Assembly (NCBI GenBank): GCA_023254015.1
Contig: JALQYS010000067.1
Coordinates: 1-12,500, forward strand
Reading direction: 5' to 3'
Length of the DNA: 12,500 nucleotides
Source of the DNA: Paracoccaceae bacterium
GTDB lineage: Bacteria; Pseudomonadota; Alphaproteobacteria; Rhodobacterales; Rhodobacteraceae
Under the pieces are notes generated by a model, which worked only from the letters and a program-made list of their open reading frames with translations, was not told the DNA's origin and searched no databases. Numbering within the stretch: the first letter of the stretch is position 1; each line of letters begins with the position of its first letter. The translations under genes and the position numbers were made by a program. This document shows, one piece after another, positions 6,751-12,500 of the stretch.

Positions 6751-8235
6751 ATGCGCAGCCTGCCCGTCTTTGCCGATCTTCGTGGCTTTCTGGCCCATAT
6801 GGCCGCGGCCGGCGATCTGGCGCGCATTTCCGAACCCGTTGATCTGCAACATGAAATGACCGCCGTGCAACTGGCTGCGCTGCGGGCGCGCGGGCCGGTC
6901 CTGCGCTTTGATGCCGCCCGCCAAGGCGGCAAAGCGGCTGCGATGCCGGTCATCGCCAACCTCTTTGGCACCCCCGAACGGGTGGCGGCGGGTCTGGGCC
7001 TGACGCTGGATCAGGTGCCCGCCTTTGGCGAGTTTCTGGCCGCCCTGCGCAGCCCCGCCCCGGTCGAGGGGATGCGCGACGCCCTGTCACGCTGGCCGGT
7101 GCTGAAAGCGGCGCTGCAAAGCCGCCCGAAACTCTTGCGCAAGGCCGCGGCGCAAGAGCTGTCTGCGCCCCCGGATCTGTCGCTGATCCCGGTGCAGACG
7201 CCCTGGCCCGGAGATGCCGGGCCGCTTGTCACCTGGCCCGTCGTCATTACCCGCCCCCACGGGTCTGACGCGGGTCAGGTCGCGCGCTACAACCTTGGGG
7301 TCTATCGCGCGCAGGTGCTGGCGCCCGACCGGCTGATCCTGCGCTGGCTGGCCCATCGTGGCGGGGCGGCGCATCACCGCAGCTGGCTGCGCGCAAACGA
7401 GCCGATGCCGGTGGCCATCGCCCTTGGCGCCGATCCGGCAACGCTGCTGTCGGCCGCCCTGCCCCTGCCCGAAACCGTGTCGGAGCTGACGTTTTCCGGC
7501 GTTCTGCGCGGGGCGCGGGCCGAGGTGGTTCCCGCGCGCACGGTTCCGCTGGTGGTGCCCGCCAACGCCGAGATCATCCTGGAAGGCTGGGTTCACCCCG
7601 GCGAGACTGCGCCCGAAGGCCCGTTCGGCGATCATACCGGCTATTACAACGCCGTCGAAGCCTTTCCGGTGATGCGCCTTTCGGCCATCACCCACCGGCG
7701 CGACCCGCTTTATCTGACCACCGTCACCGGCCGCCCGCCGGATGAACCCTCGGTCATCGGCGAGGTGTTCAACACGCTGGCCCTGCCGGTGATCCGCGCC
7801 CAGATCCCCGAAGTGACCGACCTTTGGCTGCCCCCCGCCGCCTGTTCCTACCGCATGGCCGTGGTGCAGATCGACAAACGCTATCCCGGACAGGCCCGGC
7901 GGGTGATGATGGCCCTGTGGGGGATGTTGGCGCAGTTCAGCTATACCAAGACCATCGTGGTGGTGGACCGCGACATCGATCCGCGCAGCTGGGATGACAT
8001 TGCCTGGGCCATGGCCACCCGGATGGACCCGGCCCGCGATGTGATGGTGCTGGATGGCACGCCGATGGATTACCTCGATTTCGCAAGCCCGCGCGAGGGG
8101 CTGGCGGGCAAGCTGGGGATCGACGCGACCAACAAGATCGGCGCCGAGACAACGCGCGACTGGGGGCAGGTCATGGCGTTGACCCCCGCGCATGAGGCCC
8201 GCGCGGCCGCGCTATTGCGGGGGGTGATCCGATGA
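6751..8235 (+). CDS. ubiD: UbiD-family 3-polyprenyl-4-hydroxybenzoate decarboxylase
   Basis: UbiD decarboxylates 3-polyprenyl-4-hydroxybenzoate in ubiquinone synthesis, using prenylated FMN made by UbiX. The 494-residue product has full family length and motifs: FADLRGFL at the start, NLFGTPERVA, the cofactor and catalytic-site segment YNLGVYRAQ (Arg186), RWLAHRGGAAHH, ALGADPATLL, ILEGWVHPGE followed by TAPEGPFGDHTGYY with its conserved Glu residues, TGRPPDEPSVIGE, FSYTK, TRMDPARD and YLDFASP. It begins the + strand operon downstream of the shared FNR/DNR-type box, with AAAGGA 10 bases before ATG. The ubiX start overlaps its stop by 4 bases. Next to ubiTUV it is most likely the decarboxylase used in anaerobic ubiquinone synthesis; a role on another aromatic acid cannot be excluded, though LDFASP and length favour true UbiD. 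Confidence 0.93.
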   Translation: MRSLPVFADLRGFLAHMAAAGDLARISEPVDLQHEMTAVQLAALRARGPVLRFDAARQGGKAAAMPVIANLFGTPERVAAGLGLTLDQVPAFGEFLAALRSPAPVEGMRDALSRWPVLKAALQSRPKLLRKAAAQELSAPPDLSLIPVQTPWPGDAGPLVTWPVVITRPHGSDAGQVARYNLGVYRAQVLAPDRLILRWLAHRGGAAHHRSWLRANEPMPVAIALGADPATLLSAALPLPETVSELTFSGVLRGARAEVVPARTVPLVVPANAEIILEGWVHPGETAPEGPFGDHTGYYNAVEAFPVMRLSAITHRRDPLYLTTVTGRPPDEPSVIGEVFNTLALPVIRAQIPEVTDLWLPPAACSYRMAVVQIDKRYPGQARRVMMALWGMLAQFSYTKTIVVVDRDIDPRSWDDIAWAMATRMDPARDVMVLDGTPMDYLDFASPREGLAGKLGIDATNKIGAETTRDWGQVMALTPAHEARAAALLRGVIR

Positions 8236-8813
8236 CGGCACGGGTGATTCTGGGCGTGTCCGGGGCATCCGGCGCGGCGCTGGCGCTGGATTGCGCGCGG
8301 GCACTGAAATCGGCAGGGGCGGCGGTGGAGCTGGTGCTGTCGGCCATGGCCGAACGCACGCTGTCGCTGGAAATCGGCCCGACCGCGCGGGACGAGCTGG
8401 TGGCCCTGGCCGACCGGCTGCATCCGGTGATCGATCTGGGCGCGGCCATCGCCAGCGGCTCTTTCCCGGTGCGGGGCATGATCGTCGCGCCCTGTTCGAT
8501 GCGCAGCCTTGCCGCCATCGCCCACGGGCTGGACGACAATCTCTTGACCCGCGCGGCCAGCGTGCAGCTGAAGGAACGCCGCCCGCTGGTGCTTTTGGCG
8601 CGCGAGGCGCCGCTGACGCTGGCGCATCTGCGCAACATGACGGCCGCAACCGAGATGGGCGCCGTCGTCATGCCCCCCGTTCCCGCCTTTTACCTGCGCC
8701 CCGACACCACGGCGCAGATCACCGCCCAGATCGCCGCCCGCGCGGTGGACCTGCTGCATCTTGCCGATCCCCAGGCCCGCGCCTGGGACCCAACCGAAGG
8801 AACCGCCCCATGA
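8232..8813 (+). CDS. ubiX: UbiX flavin prenyltransferase
   Basis: UbiX joins a dimethylallyl group to FMN, giving the prFMN cofactor needed by UbiD. The 193-residue product (usual length) has the flavin-binding start GVSGASGA, the buried Glu in TLSLEIG, APCSMRSLAAIAHGLDDNLLTRAA, the phosphate-binding LKERRPLVL and REAPL segments, and MPPVPAFY with the conserved Tyr. All catalytic features I can recognise are in place. Its ATG overlaps the ubiD stop (ATGA) and its TGA overlaps the ric start, so the three genes form a tightly coupled operon. Cofactor maker and user are encoded side by side. Confidence 0.93.
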   Translation: MTARVILGVSGASGAALALDCARALKSAGAAVELVLSAMAERTLSLEIGPTARDELVALADRLHPVIDLGAAIASGSFPVRGMIVAPCSMRSLAAIAHGLDDNLLTRAASVQLKERRPLVLLAREAPLTLAHLRNMTAATEMGAVVMPPVPAFYLRPDTTAQITAQIAARAVDLLHLADPQARAWDPTEGTAP

Positions 8814-9469
8814 CCCCGCTTACCCTTTCCGCCAGCGTCGGCGACATCGCCTCAGACCTGCCCGGCGCCGCCGAGGTGTTTCGCCGCAATGGCATCAGCT
8901 TTTGCTGTGGCGGCGCGCTGACGCTGGCCGATGCCGCCGCGAAACAGGGCCTTGCCCCTGAAACCCTGCTGGATGCCCTGCAGGCCCTGATCGACGCCGC
9001 CGGCCGCGATGCGCCACAAGAAACCCTTCCGCTGATCGACCACATCCTTGCCCGCTATCACGAGACCCACCGGGACGAGCTGGAATGGCTGATCCCGCTG
9101 GCCCAAAAGGTGGAGACCGTCCACGGCGACCATGACGAGGCGCCCCTTGGCCTGACCGAGGCCCTGATCGCCCTGCATGACGAGCTGGACAGCCACATGC
9201 TGAAAGAGGAACAGGTGCTCTTCCCGATGATGCGTCAGGGCGGACATCCGATGATCGTCCACCCGATCGGCGTGATGCGCCACGAACATGACAGCGCCGC
9301 CGAGTTGCTGCGCGAGGTGGAGCGAATCACCCGCGGGTTGTCGCTTCCCGAAGGCGCCTGCCGGTCGTGGACCGCGCTTTACACCGGCCTGACCAAGTTC
9401 AGCGAGGATCTCGTCCGCCACATGCACCTTGAAAATAGTATTCTTTTTCCGCGATTCGAGGCGGCCTGA
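8810..9469 (+). CDS. ric: di-iron hemerythrin-like iron-sulfur cluster repair protein (RIC/ScdA/YtfE)
   Basis: RIC proteins hold a di-iron centre and help restore iron-sulfur clusters damaged by NO or oxidants; in denitrifiers they are NO-stress genes (also called dnrN, norA or scdA). The 219-residue product has the N-terminal ScdA domain with the Cys32-Cys33 pair (SFCCGGALTLADAA), then a four-helix hemerythrin-like domain carrying the iron ligands: RYHETHRDEL, KVETVH, LHDELDSHMLKEEQVLFPM, MRHEHD and RHMHLENSILFPR. Every His and Glu ligand known from E. coli YtfE has a counterpart. ATG 8810 is chosen because it overlaps the ubiX stop (ATGA) and matches the family start; the frame stays open further upstream only inside ubiX. 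It fits here because UbiU, UbiV and NosR are all Fe-S proteins active when NO is made. Confidence 0.93.
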   Translation: MTPLTLSASVGDIASDLPGAAEVFRRNGISFCCGGALTLADAAAKQGLAPETLLDALQALIDAAGRDAPQETLPLIDHILARYHETHRDELEWLIPLAQKVETVHGDHDEAPLGLTEALIALHDELDSHMLKEEQVLFPMMRQGGHPMIVHPIGVMRHEHDSAAELLREVERITRGLSLPEGACRSWTALYTGLTKFSEDLVRHMHLENSILFPRFEAA

Positions 9470-9493
9470 CGCCCCTTGAACCGCAGACGACAA

Positions 9494-9513
9494 GCAGGCT
9501 GACAGCAGCCTGC
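9494..9513 (+). terminator. hairpin after ric, possible terminator
   Basis: GCAGGCTG, loop ACAG, then CAGCCTGC form a perfect 8-base-pair stem 24 bases after the ric stop. The outer bases CCGCAG and CTGCGG add an alternative pairing. No run of T follows (only CCCTT), so it may be a weak or Rho-assisted terminator, or an mRNA 3' stabilising hairpin. Confidence 0.45.
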
Positions 9514-9526
9514 GGCCCTTGGCTGC

Positions 9527-9540
9527 ATGACAAAAGTCAA
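9527..9540. promoter_or_regulatory. upstream FNR/NNR-type box of the nos operon
   Basis: ATGAC-AAAA-GTCAA differs from a perfect TTGAC-N4-GTCAA repeat by one base. A class II promoter here would start near 9575, with ACAAAT (9562-9567) at the -10 position, giving a leader of about 90 bases before nosC. It shares the GTCAA half-site with the ubiT/ubiD box. Confidence 0.6.
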
Positions 9541-9615
9541 GGCGGATAGCCCTTCGCCCTGACAAATCAGGATCGAAAAGCCCCAAAGGCGCGCCACCTA
9601 AACCTGACTCCTGAA

Positions 9616-9629
9616 TTGATCTTGATCAA
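9616..9629. promoter_or_regulatory. FNR-consensus box upstream of nosC
   Basis: TTGAT-CTTG-ATCAA is a perfect FNR consensus site, centred 41.5 bases before the A of the nosC ATG. Expression of nos genes in Paracoccus-type denitrifiers is known to depend on FNR/NNR-family regulators. Two boxes with different arms (ATCAA here, GTCAA at 9527-9540) may answer to different family members. Confidence 0.85.
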
Positions 9630-9663
9630 GGCAGGGGGGTGAGATGTCAGGCCGTATGGAAGA

Positions 9664-10125
9664 ATGTTGGTACTGTTTCGCCTCATCCTCGCCCTTGCCC
9701 TGGTCCTTGCCGGACCGGGGGCCGAGGCCTATGCGATGGCCGGACAGACCACGATGGTCATCTGCAGCGATAGCGGGGCAAAGACCGTTCGTTTGGACGC
9801 AAAGGGCATGCCGGTCGATCAGGATCAGCCCTGCCTGACCTGCCCCGACTGCCTGTCCTCGGATGTTCCCTTGGCAGAAACCGCGCCCACGTTCCTTTCG
9901 GCGCCTCTGATCCGGGTTCCGGCCCTGGTCATTCCCGCAACCCTGCCCGTTCTGCGGGCAGCCGATCACCTTCGCCCTGACACGCGCGGCCCTCCGGCTC
10001 TGACCCCAGATGCCAATGGACCGACTGACGCTGTCCGGTCTTTTCGCGTGATTGCCCCCGTCCCGCTTGAGTTTGGTCAAGTGAGCCGCGGCCAATCCGT
10101 GACAGACCGCCGGGCGACCGATTGA
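9664..10125 (+). CDS. nosC: NosC-like small secreted cysteine-motif protein
   Basis: This is a 153-residue protein of unknown function immediately before nosR. In Paracoccus denitrificans the nos operon begins with nosC, a protein noted for a CXXCXXC motif, and this product has exactly CLTCPDC (Cys57, Cys60, Cys63) plus Cys34 in VICSDSG. The layout also recalls DUF2946-type proteins. Residues 1 to about 22 form a hydrophobic Sec-type signal peptide (LVLFRLILALALVLAGPGAEA), so the cysteines should lie in the periplasm, where metal (perhaps copper) or redox binding is plausible but unproven. The C-terminal 90 residues are Pro/Arg rich and look disordered. Start choice is weak: GGAAG is only one base from ATG 9664, and TTG 9667 is an alternative. 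It ends 9 bases before nosR. Confidence 0.75.
   Translation: MLVLFRLILALALVLAGPGAEAYAMAGQTTMVICSDSGAKTVRLDAKGMPVDQDQPCLTCPDCLSSDVPLAETAPTFLSAPLIRVPALVIPATLPVLRAADHLRPDTRGPPALTPDANGPTDAVRSFRVIAPVPLEFGQVSRGQSVTDRRATD
10067..10080. promoter_or_regulatory. possible internal FNR/NNR-type box upstream of nosR
   Basis: TTGAG-TTTG-GTCAA keeps the TTGA-N6-TCAA core and mismatches the perfect TTGAC-N4-GTCAA repeat at one base. It lies inside the 3' end of nosC, centred 61.5 bases before the nosR ATG. It may give nosR a second, internal promoter, or be chance. Confidence 0.35.
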
Positions 10126-10134
10126 GGACGCCCG

Positions 10135-12336
10135 ATGATGACGCGCACCCCGCTGATCCCCACCCTTCTGGCCGCGCTTGTGGCGCTGGTCCTGGCCGTG
10201 CTGCCAGCCACGGCCGAGCCGGTGCTGGCCAAGTTCCTGACCGACGTTCCCGCATCCGAGCTTGTCCCGGGGGCCGATGGCTATGGCCCGATGCAGACCG
10301 ACCATCCGGTTGCCCCGGTCCTGAAAGGCGGCGAAACCATCGCCTGGGCCTTTGTCACCTCGGATTTCGTGTCGACGACCGGCTATTCCGGCAAGCCGAT
10401 CCATACGATGGTGGCCATCGACAAGGACGCCCGCATCGCCGGGCTGAAGCTGGTCAAGCACTCTGAACCCATCGTGCTGATCGGCATCCCCGAGGCCAAG
10501 ATGGCCGCGACGGTGGCCAGCTATGTCGGGCTTGATCTGGTGGCCGAGGCCAAGTCGGGCGGCACGGCGCATGAGCTGGAGATCATCTCGGGCGCGACCG
10601 TGACCGTGATGGTGATCGACGATTCCATCGTGCGCTCTGGGCTGAAGGTGGCCCGCGCGCTGGGTCTGGGCGGTCTGGCGGCCGATGCGGCCCCCGCAGG
10701 CCCCACCTTCGAGATCAACCCCGATGCCACCGCCGCCGCCGACTGGAGGACGCTGGAAGGCGACGGCACCCTGCGCCGCCTGTCGCTGGATGTCGGCCAG
10801 GTCAATGCCGCCTTTGCCGCGCTGGGTGACCCGCGCGCCACCGAACGCGCGCTGACCGAAGCCCCCGAGACCACCTTCATCGAGATGCAGGCCGCCCTTG
10901 TCTCGCCCCCTGCGATTGCCAAGGCCATCCTTGGCGAGGGCGAGGCGGCGAACCTGAAAGGCTGGCTGGCGCCGGGCGAACATGCCATCGTCGTGGTCGG
11001 ACGCGGGCTCTATTCCTTCAAGGGGTCGGGCTATGTGCGCGGCGGCATCTTTGACCGCATCGTGCTGATCCAGGATGACGTGTCGGTGCGCTTCCGCGAC
11101 CGGATGCACAAGCGCCTGGTGACCGTCGCCGCCGAAGGCGCCCCCGAATTCACCGAGGCCGATCTGTTCAAGATCCCGGCTGACGTGGGCTTTGACCCGA
11201 CGAAACCCTTCCGCCTCCAGCTTCTGGTGCATCGCGAGGTGGGGCCGATCGAGAAGGTCTTTACCACCTTCGATCTGGGCTATCAGCTGCCGCAGGGCTA
11301 TCTGCGCGCCGTGGCCCCGCCCCCTGCCCCCGAGGTGCCCGCGGCGGTGAGCGATGTCACCACCCAGGACGAAGGCGCTGCCCACCAGGCGCTGTGGAAA
11401 CGGATCTGGGCCGACAAGCAGCTGGAAATCGCCGTGACCGCCGCGATGCTGGCCGTGCTGACGCTGGTGTTCTTCTTCCAGTCCTTCGCCACAAGGAACG
11501 CCCGGGCCTTCTTCTGGTTCCGCATGGGGTTCCTGACGGTGACGCTGGTGTTCCTTGGCTGGTATGCCAATGCCCAGCTTTCGGTGGTGAACCTGCTGGC
11601 GCTGTTCGGCGCGCTGGTCTCGGGCTTCAGCTGGCAGGCGTTCCTTCTGGACCCGCTGACCTTCATCCTGTGGTTCTCGGTGGCGGCGGCGCTCTTGTTC
11701 TGGGGGCGCGGGGCCTATTGCGGCTGGCTTTGCCCCTTTGGCGCGCTGCAAGAGATCACCAACCGCATCGCCCGCGCGCTGCACATCCCGCAATGGACGC
11801 TGCCCTGGGGCCTGCATGAACGCCTTTGGCCGCTGAAATACATCATCTTCCTGGGCCTTTTCGGCGTCAGCCTGATGAGCATCGAACAGGCCGAACACTA
11901 TGCCGAGGTGGAGCCGTTCAAGACCGCCATCGTGCTGAAATTCGTCCGCGCCTGGCCCTTCGTGGCCTATGCGGCGGCGCTGTTGATGGCGGGCCTTTTC
12001 GTCGAGCGGTTCTACTGCCGCTATCTCTGCCCGCTGGGCGCGGCGCTGGCCATTCCGGCGCGGCTGCGGATGTTCGACTGGCTGAAGCGCTATCACGAAT
12101 GTGGCGCCCCCTGCCAGACCTGCGCCAACCAGTGCCCGGTGCAGGCGATCCACCCCACGGGCGAGATCAACCCGAATGAATGTGTGAACTGCCTGCATTG
12201 CCAGGTGTTGTACCAGTCCAAGACCACCTGCCCCGTCGTCATCAAGAAGCTGAAGCGGCGCGAAGCCGTGGCGGCCTCGCCGATGCGCGACATCTCGGGG
12301 CATCCGAACTCACCCACCCCGAAACTTGTTGACTGA
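10135..12336 (+). CDS. nosR: NosR, membrane flavo-iron-sulfur protein for N2O reduction
   Basis: NosR is an inner-membrane protein needed for nosZ expression and for electron supply to or maintenance of N2O reductase. The 733-residue product shows the full architecture: an N-terminal signal/anchor (about 8-27), a periplasmic FMN-binding domain with the SGATVT motif (152-157) whose Thr carries covalent FMN in the family, and a membrane part from about residue 433 with several hydrophobic helices. Two CxxxCP motifs follow (Cys529/Cys533 in YCGWLCP, Cys628/Cys632 in YCRYLCP). The C-terminal cytoplasmic domain holds two 4Fe-4S clusters (Cys656, 660, 663, 667 and Cys683, 686, 689, 699). Nothing essential is missing. 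Two adjacent ATG codons (10135, 10138) are possible starts, with GAGG upstream. Confidence 0.96.
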   Translation: MMTRTPLIPTLLAALVALVLAVLPATAEPVLAKFLTDVPASELVPGADGYGPMQTDHPVAPVLKGGETIAWAFVTSDFVSTTGYSGKPIHTMVAIDKDARIAGLKLVKHSEPIVLIGIPEAKMAATVASYVGLDLVAEAKSGGTAHELEIISGATVTVMVIDDSIVRSGLKVARALGLGGLAADAAPAGPTFEINPDATAAADWRTLEGDGTLRRLSLDVGQVNAAFAALGDPRATERALTEAPETTFIEMQAALVSPPAIAKAILGEGEAANLKGWLAPGEHAIVVVGRGLYSFKGSGYVRGGIFDRIVLIQDDVSVRFRDRMHKRLVTVAAEGAPEFTEADLFKIPADVGFDPTKPFRLQLLVHREVGPIEKVFTTFDLGYQLPQGYLRAVAPPPAPEVPAAVSDVTTQDEGAAHQALWKRIWADKQLEIAVTAAMLAVLTLVFFFQSFATRNARAFFWFRMGFLTVTLVFLGWYANAQLSVVNLLALFGALVSGFSWQAFLLDPLTFILWFSVAAALLFWGRGAYCGWLCPFGALQEITNRIARALHIPQWTLPWGLHERLWPLKYIIFLGLFGVSLMSIEQAEHYAEVEPFKTAIVLKFVRAWPFVAYAAALLMAGLFVERFYCRYLCPLGAALAIPARLRMFDWLKRYHECGAPCQTCANQCPVQAIHPTGEINPNECVNCLHCQVLYQSKTTCPVVIKKLKRREAVAASPMRDISGHPNSPTPKLVD

Positions 12337-12350
12337 AAGGAGTTCCGACC

Positions 12351-12500
12351 ATGTCACAGGAACAGAAACCCGGGCTTTCCCGCCGTGCGCTGTTGGGCGC
12401 GACCGCGGGGGGCGCCGCCCTTGCCGGGGCCTTGGGCAGACGGATCGCTGGCATGGCCTTTGACCGCGGCCTCGATGGCGGCGGGCATTTGCTGCGCGTC
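12351..12500 (+). CDS. nosZ: nitrous oxide reductase NosZ, N-terminal signal region (cut by window end)
   Basis: The first 50 codons of a gene that runs past the window. The sequence MSQEQKPGLSRRALLGATAG is a twin-arginine (Tat) signal start, with SRRALLG as the RR motif and a short hydrophobic stretch AALAGALG after it. It resembles the Paracoccus NosZ leader, which also reads SRRALLGATAGGAA. NosZ is exported folded with its copper centres (CuA and CuZ) and reduces N2O to N2 in the periplasm. The gene starts 14 bases after nosR with a strong AAAGGAG site 8 bases before the ATG. No catalytic part is visible, so the call rests on the leader and the nosR-nosZ gene order. Confidence 0.85.
   Translation, partial: MSQEQKPGLSRRALLGATAGGAALAGALGRRIAGMAFDRGLDGGGHLLRV

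Noticed and set aside
8291..9469. 392-residue reading of ric with a long N-terminal extension
   Set aside because: The extension is another frame of ubiX; the family start at 8810 overlaps the ubiX stop in the ATGA manner seen elsewhere in the window.
9598..12303. 901-codon open frame on the - strand across nosC and nosR
   Set aside because: It lies opposite the convincing nosR gene, has a low-complexity His/Gln/Gly/Arg-rich product, and is explained by GC-rich codon bias.

Overview
The window looks like chromosomal DNA of a denitrifying, GC-rich alphaproteobacterium of the Rhodobacter/Paracoccus type (Rhodobacterales). The evidence is the codon usage, the MetR and SuhB-type genes, an anaerobic ubiquinone cluster, and the start of a nos (nitrous oxide reductase) operon laid out as nosC-nosR-nosZ, as in Paracoccus. 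Genes are tightly packed, with many 4-base ATGA overlaps and no tRNA, rRNA, insertion sequence or CRISPR array seen.

Left part (1-4190, all + strand): the 3' part of a MetR-type LysR regulator, an inositol-monophosphatase-family enzyme (SuhB type), then three overlapping genes resembling a D-galactonate operon: 2-dehydro-3-deoxygalactonokinase (dgoK), KDPGal aldolase (dgoA) and an SMP-30/gluconolactonase-family lactonase. The reading frames are intact, but key catalytic residues are missing. The Schiff-base lysine of the aldolase is Thr122. Two of the three metal ligands of the lactonase are Ala12 and Ala190. The usual Lys of the kinase GTHSKW motif is Arg148. No galactonate dehydratase or sugar transporter is present. 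The operon may be decaying or repurposed.

Middle part (4221-9469): two divergent operons for oxygen-independent ubiquinone synthesis. On the - strand, ubiT-ubiU-ubiV encode an SCP2-type lipid-binding accessory protein and the two 4Fe-4S U32-family proteins that carry out O2-independent ring hydroxylation. On the + strand, ubiD-ubiX-ric encode the prFMN-dependent decarboxylase, its flavin prenyltransferase and a di-iron (RIC/YtfE/ScdA-type) repair protein for nitrosative damage. The divergent intergenic region holds one perfect FNR/DNR-type box (TTGAC-N4-GTCAA), with CTATC -10-like elements placed exactly symmetrically on both sides. This suggests one site drives both operons.

Right part (9470-12500): a hairpin and two FNR/NNR-type boxes precede nosC (small secreted CXXCXXC protein), nosR (membrane flavo-iron-sulfur protein required for N2O reduction) and the first 50 codons of nosZ. 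Together the right two thirds form an anaerobic-respiration island: quinone made without oxygen, protection from NO damage, and the terminal N2O reductase system, apparently under shared FNR/DNR-type control.
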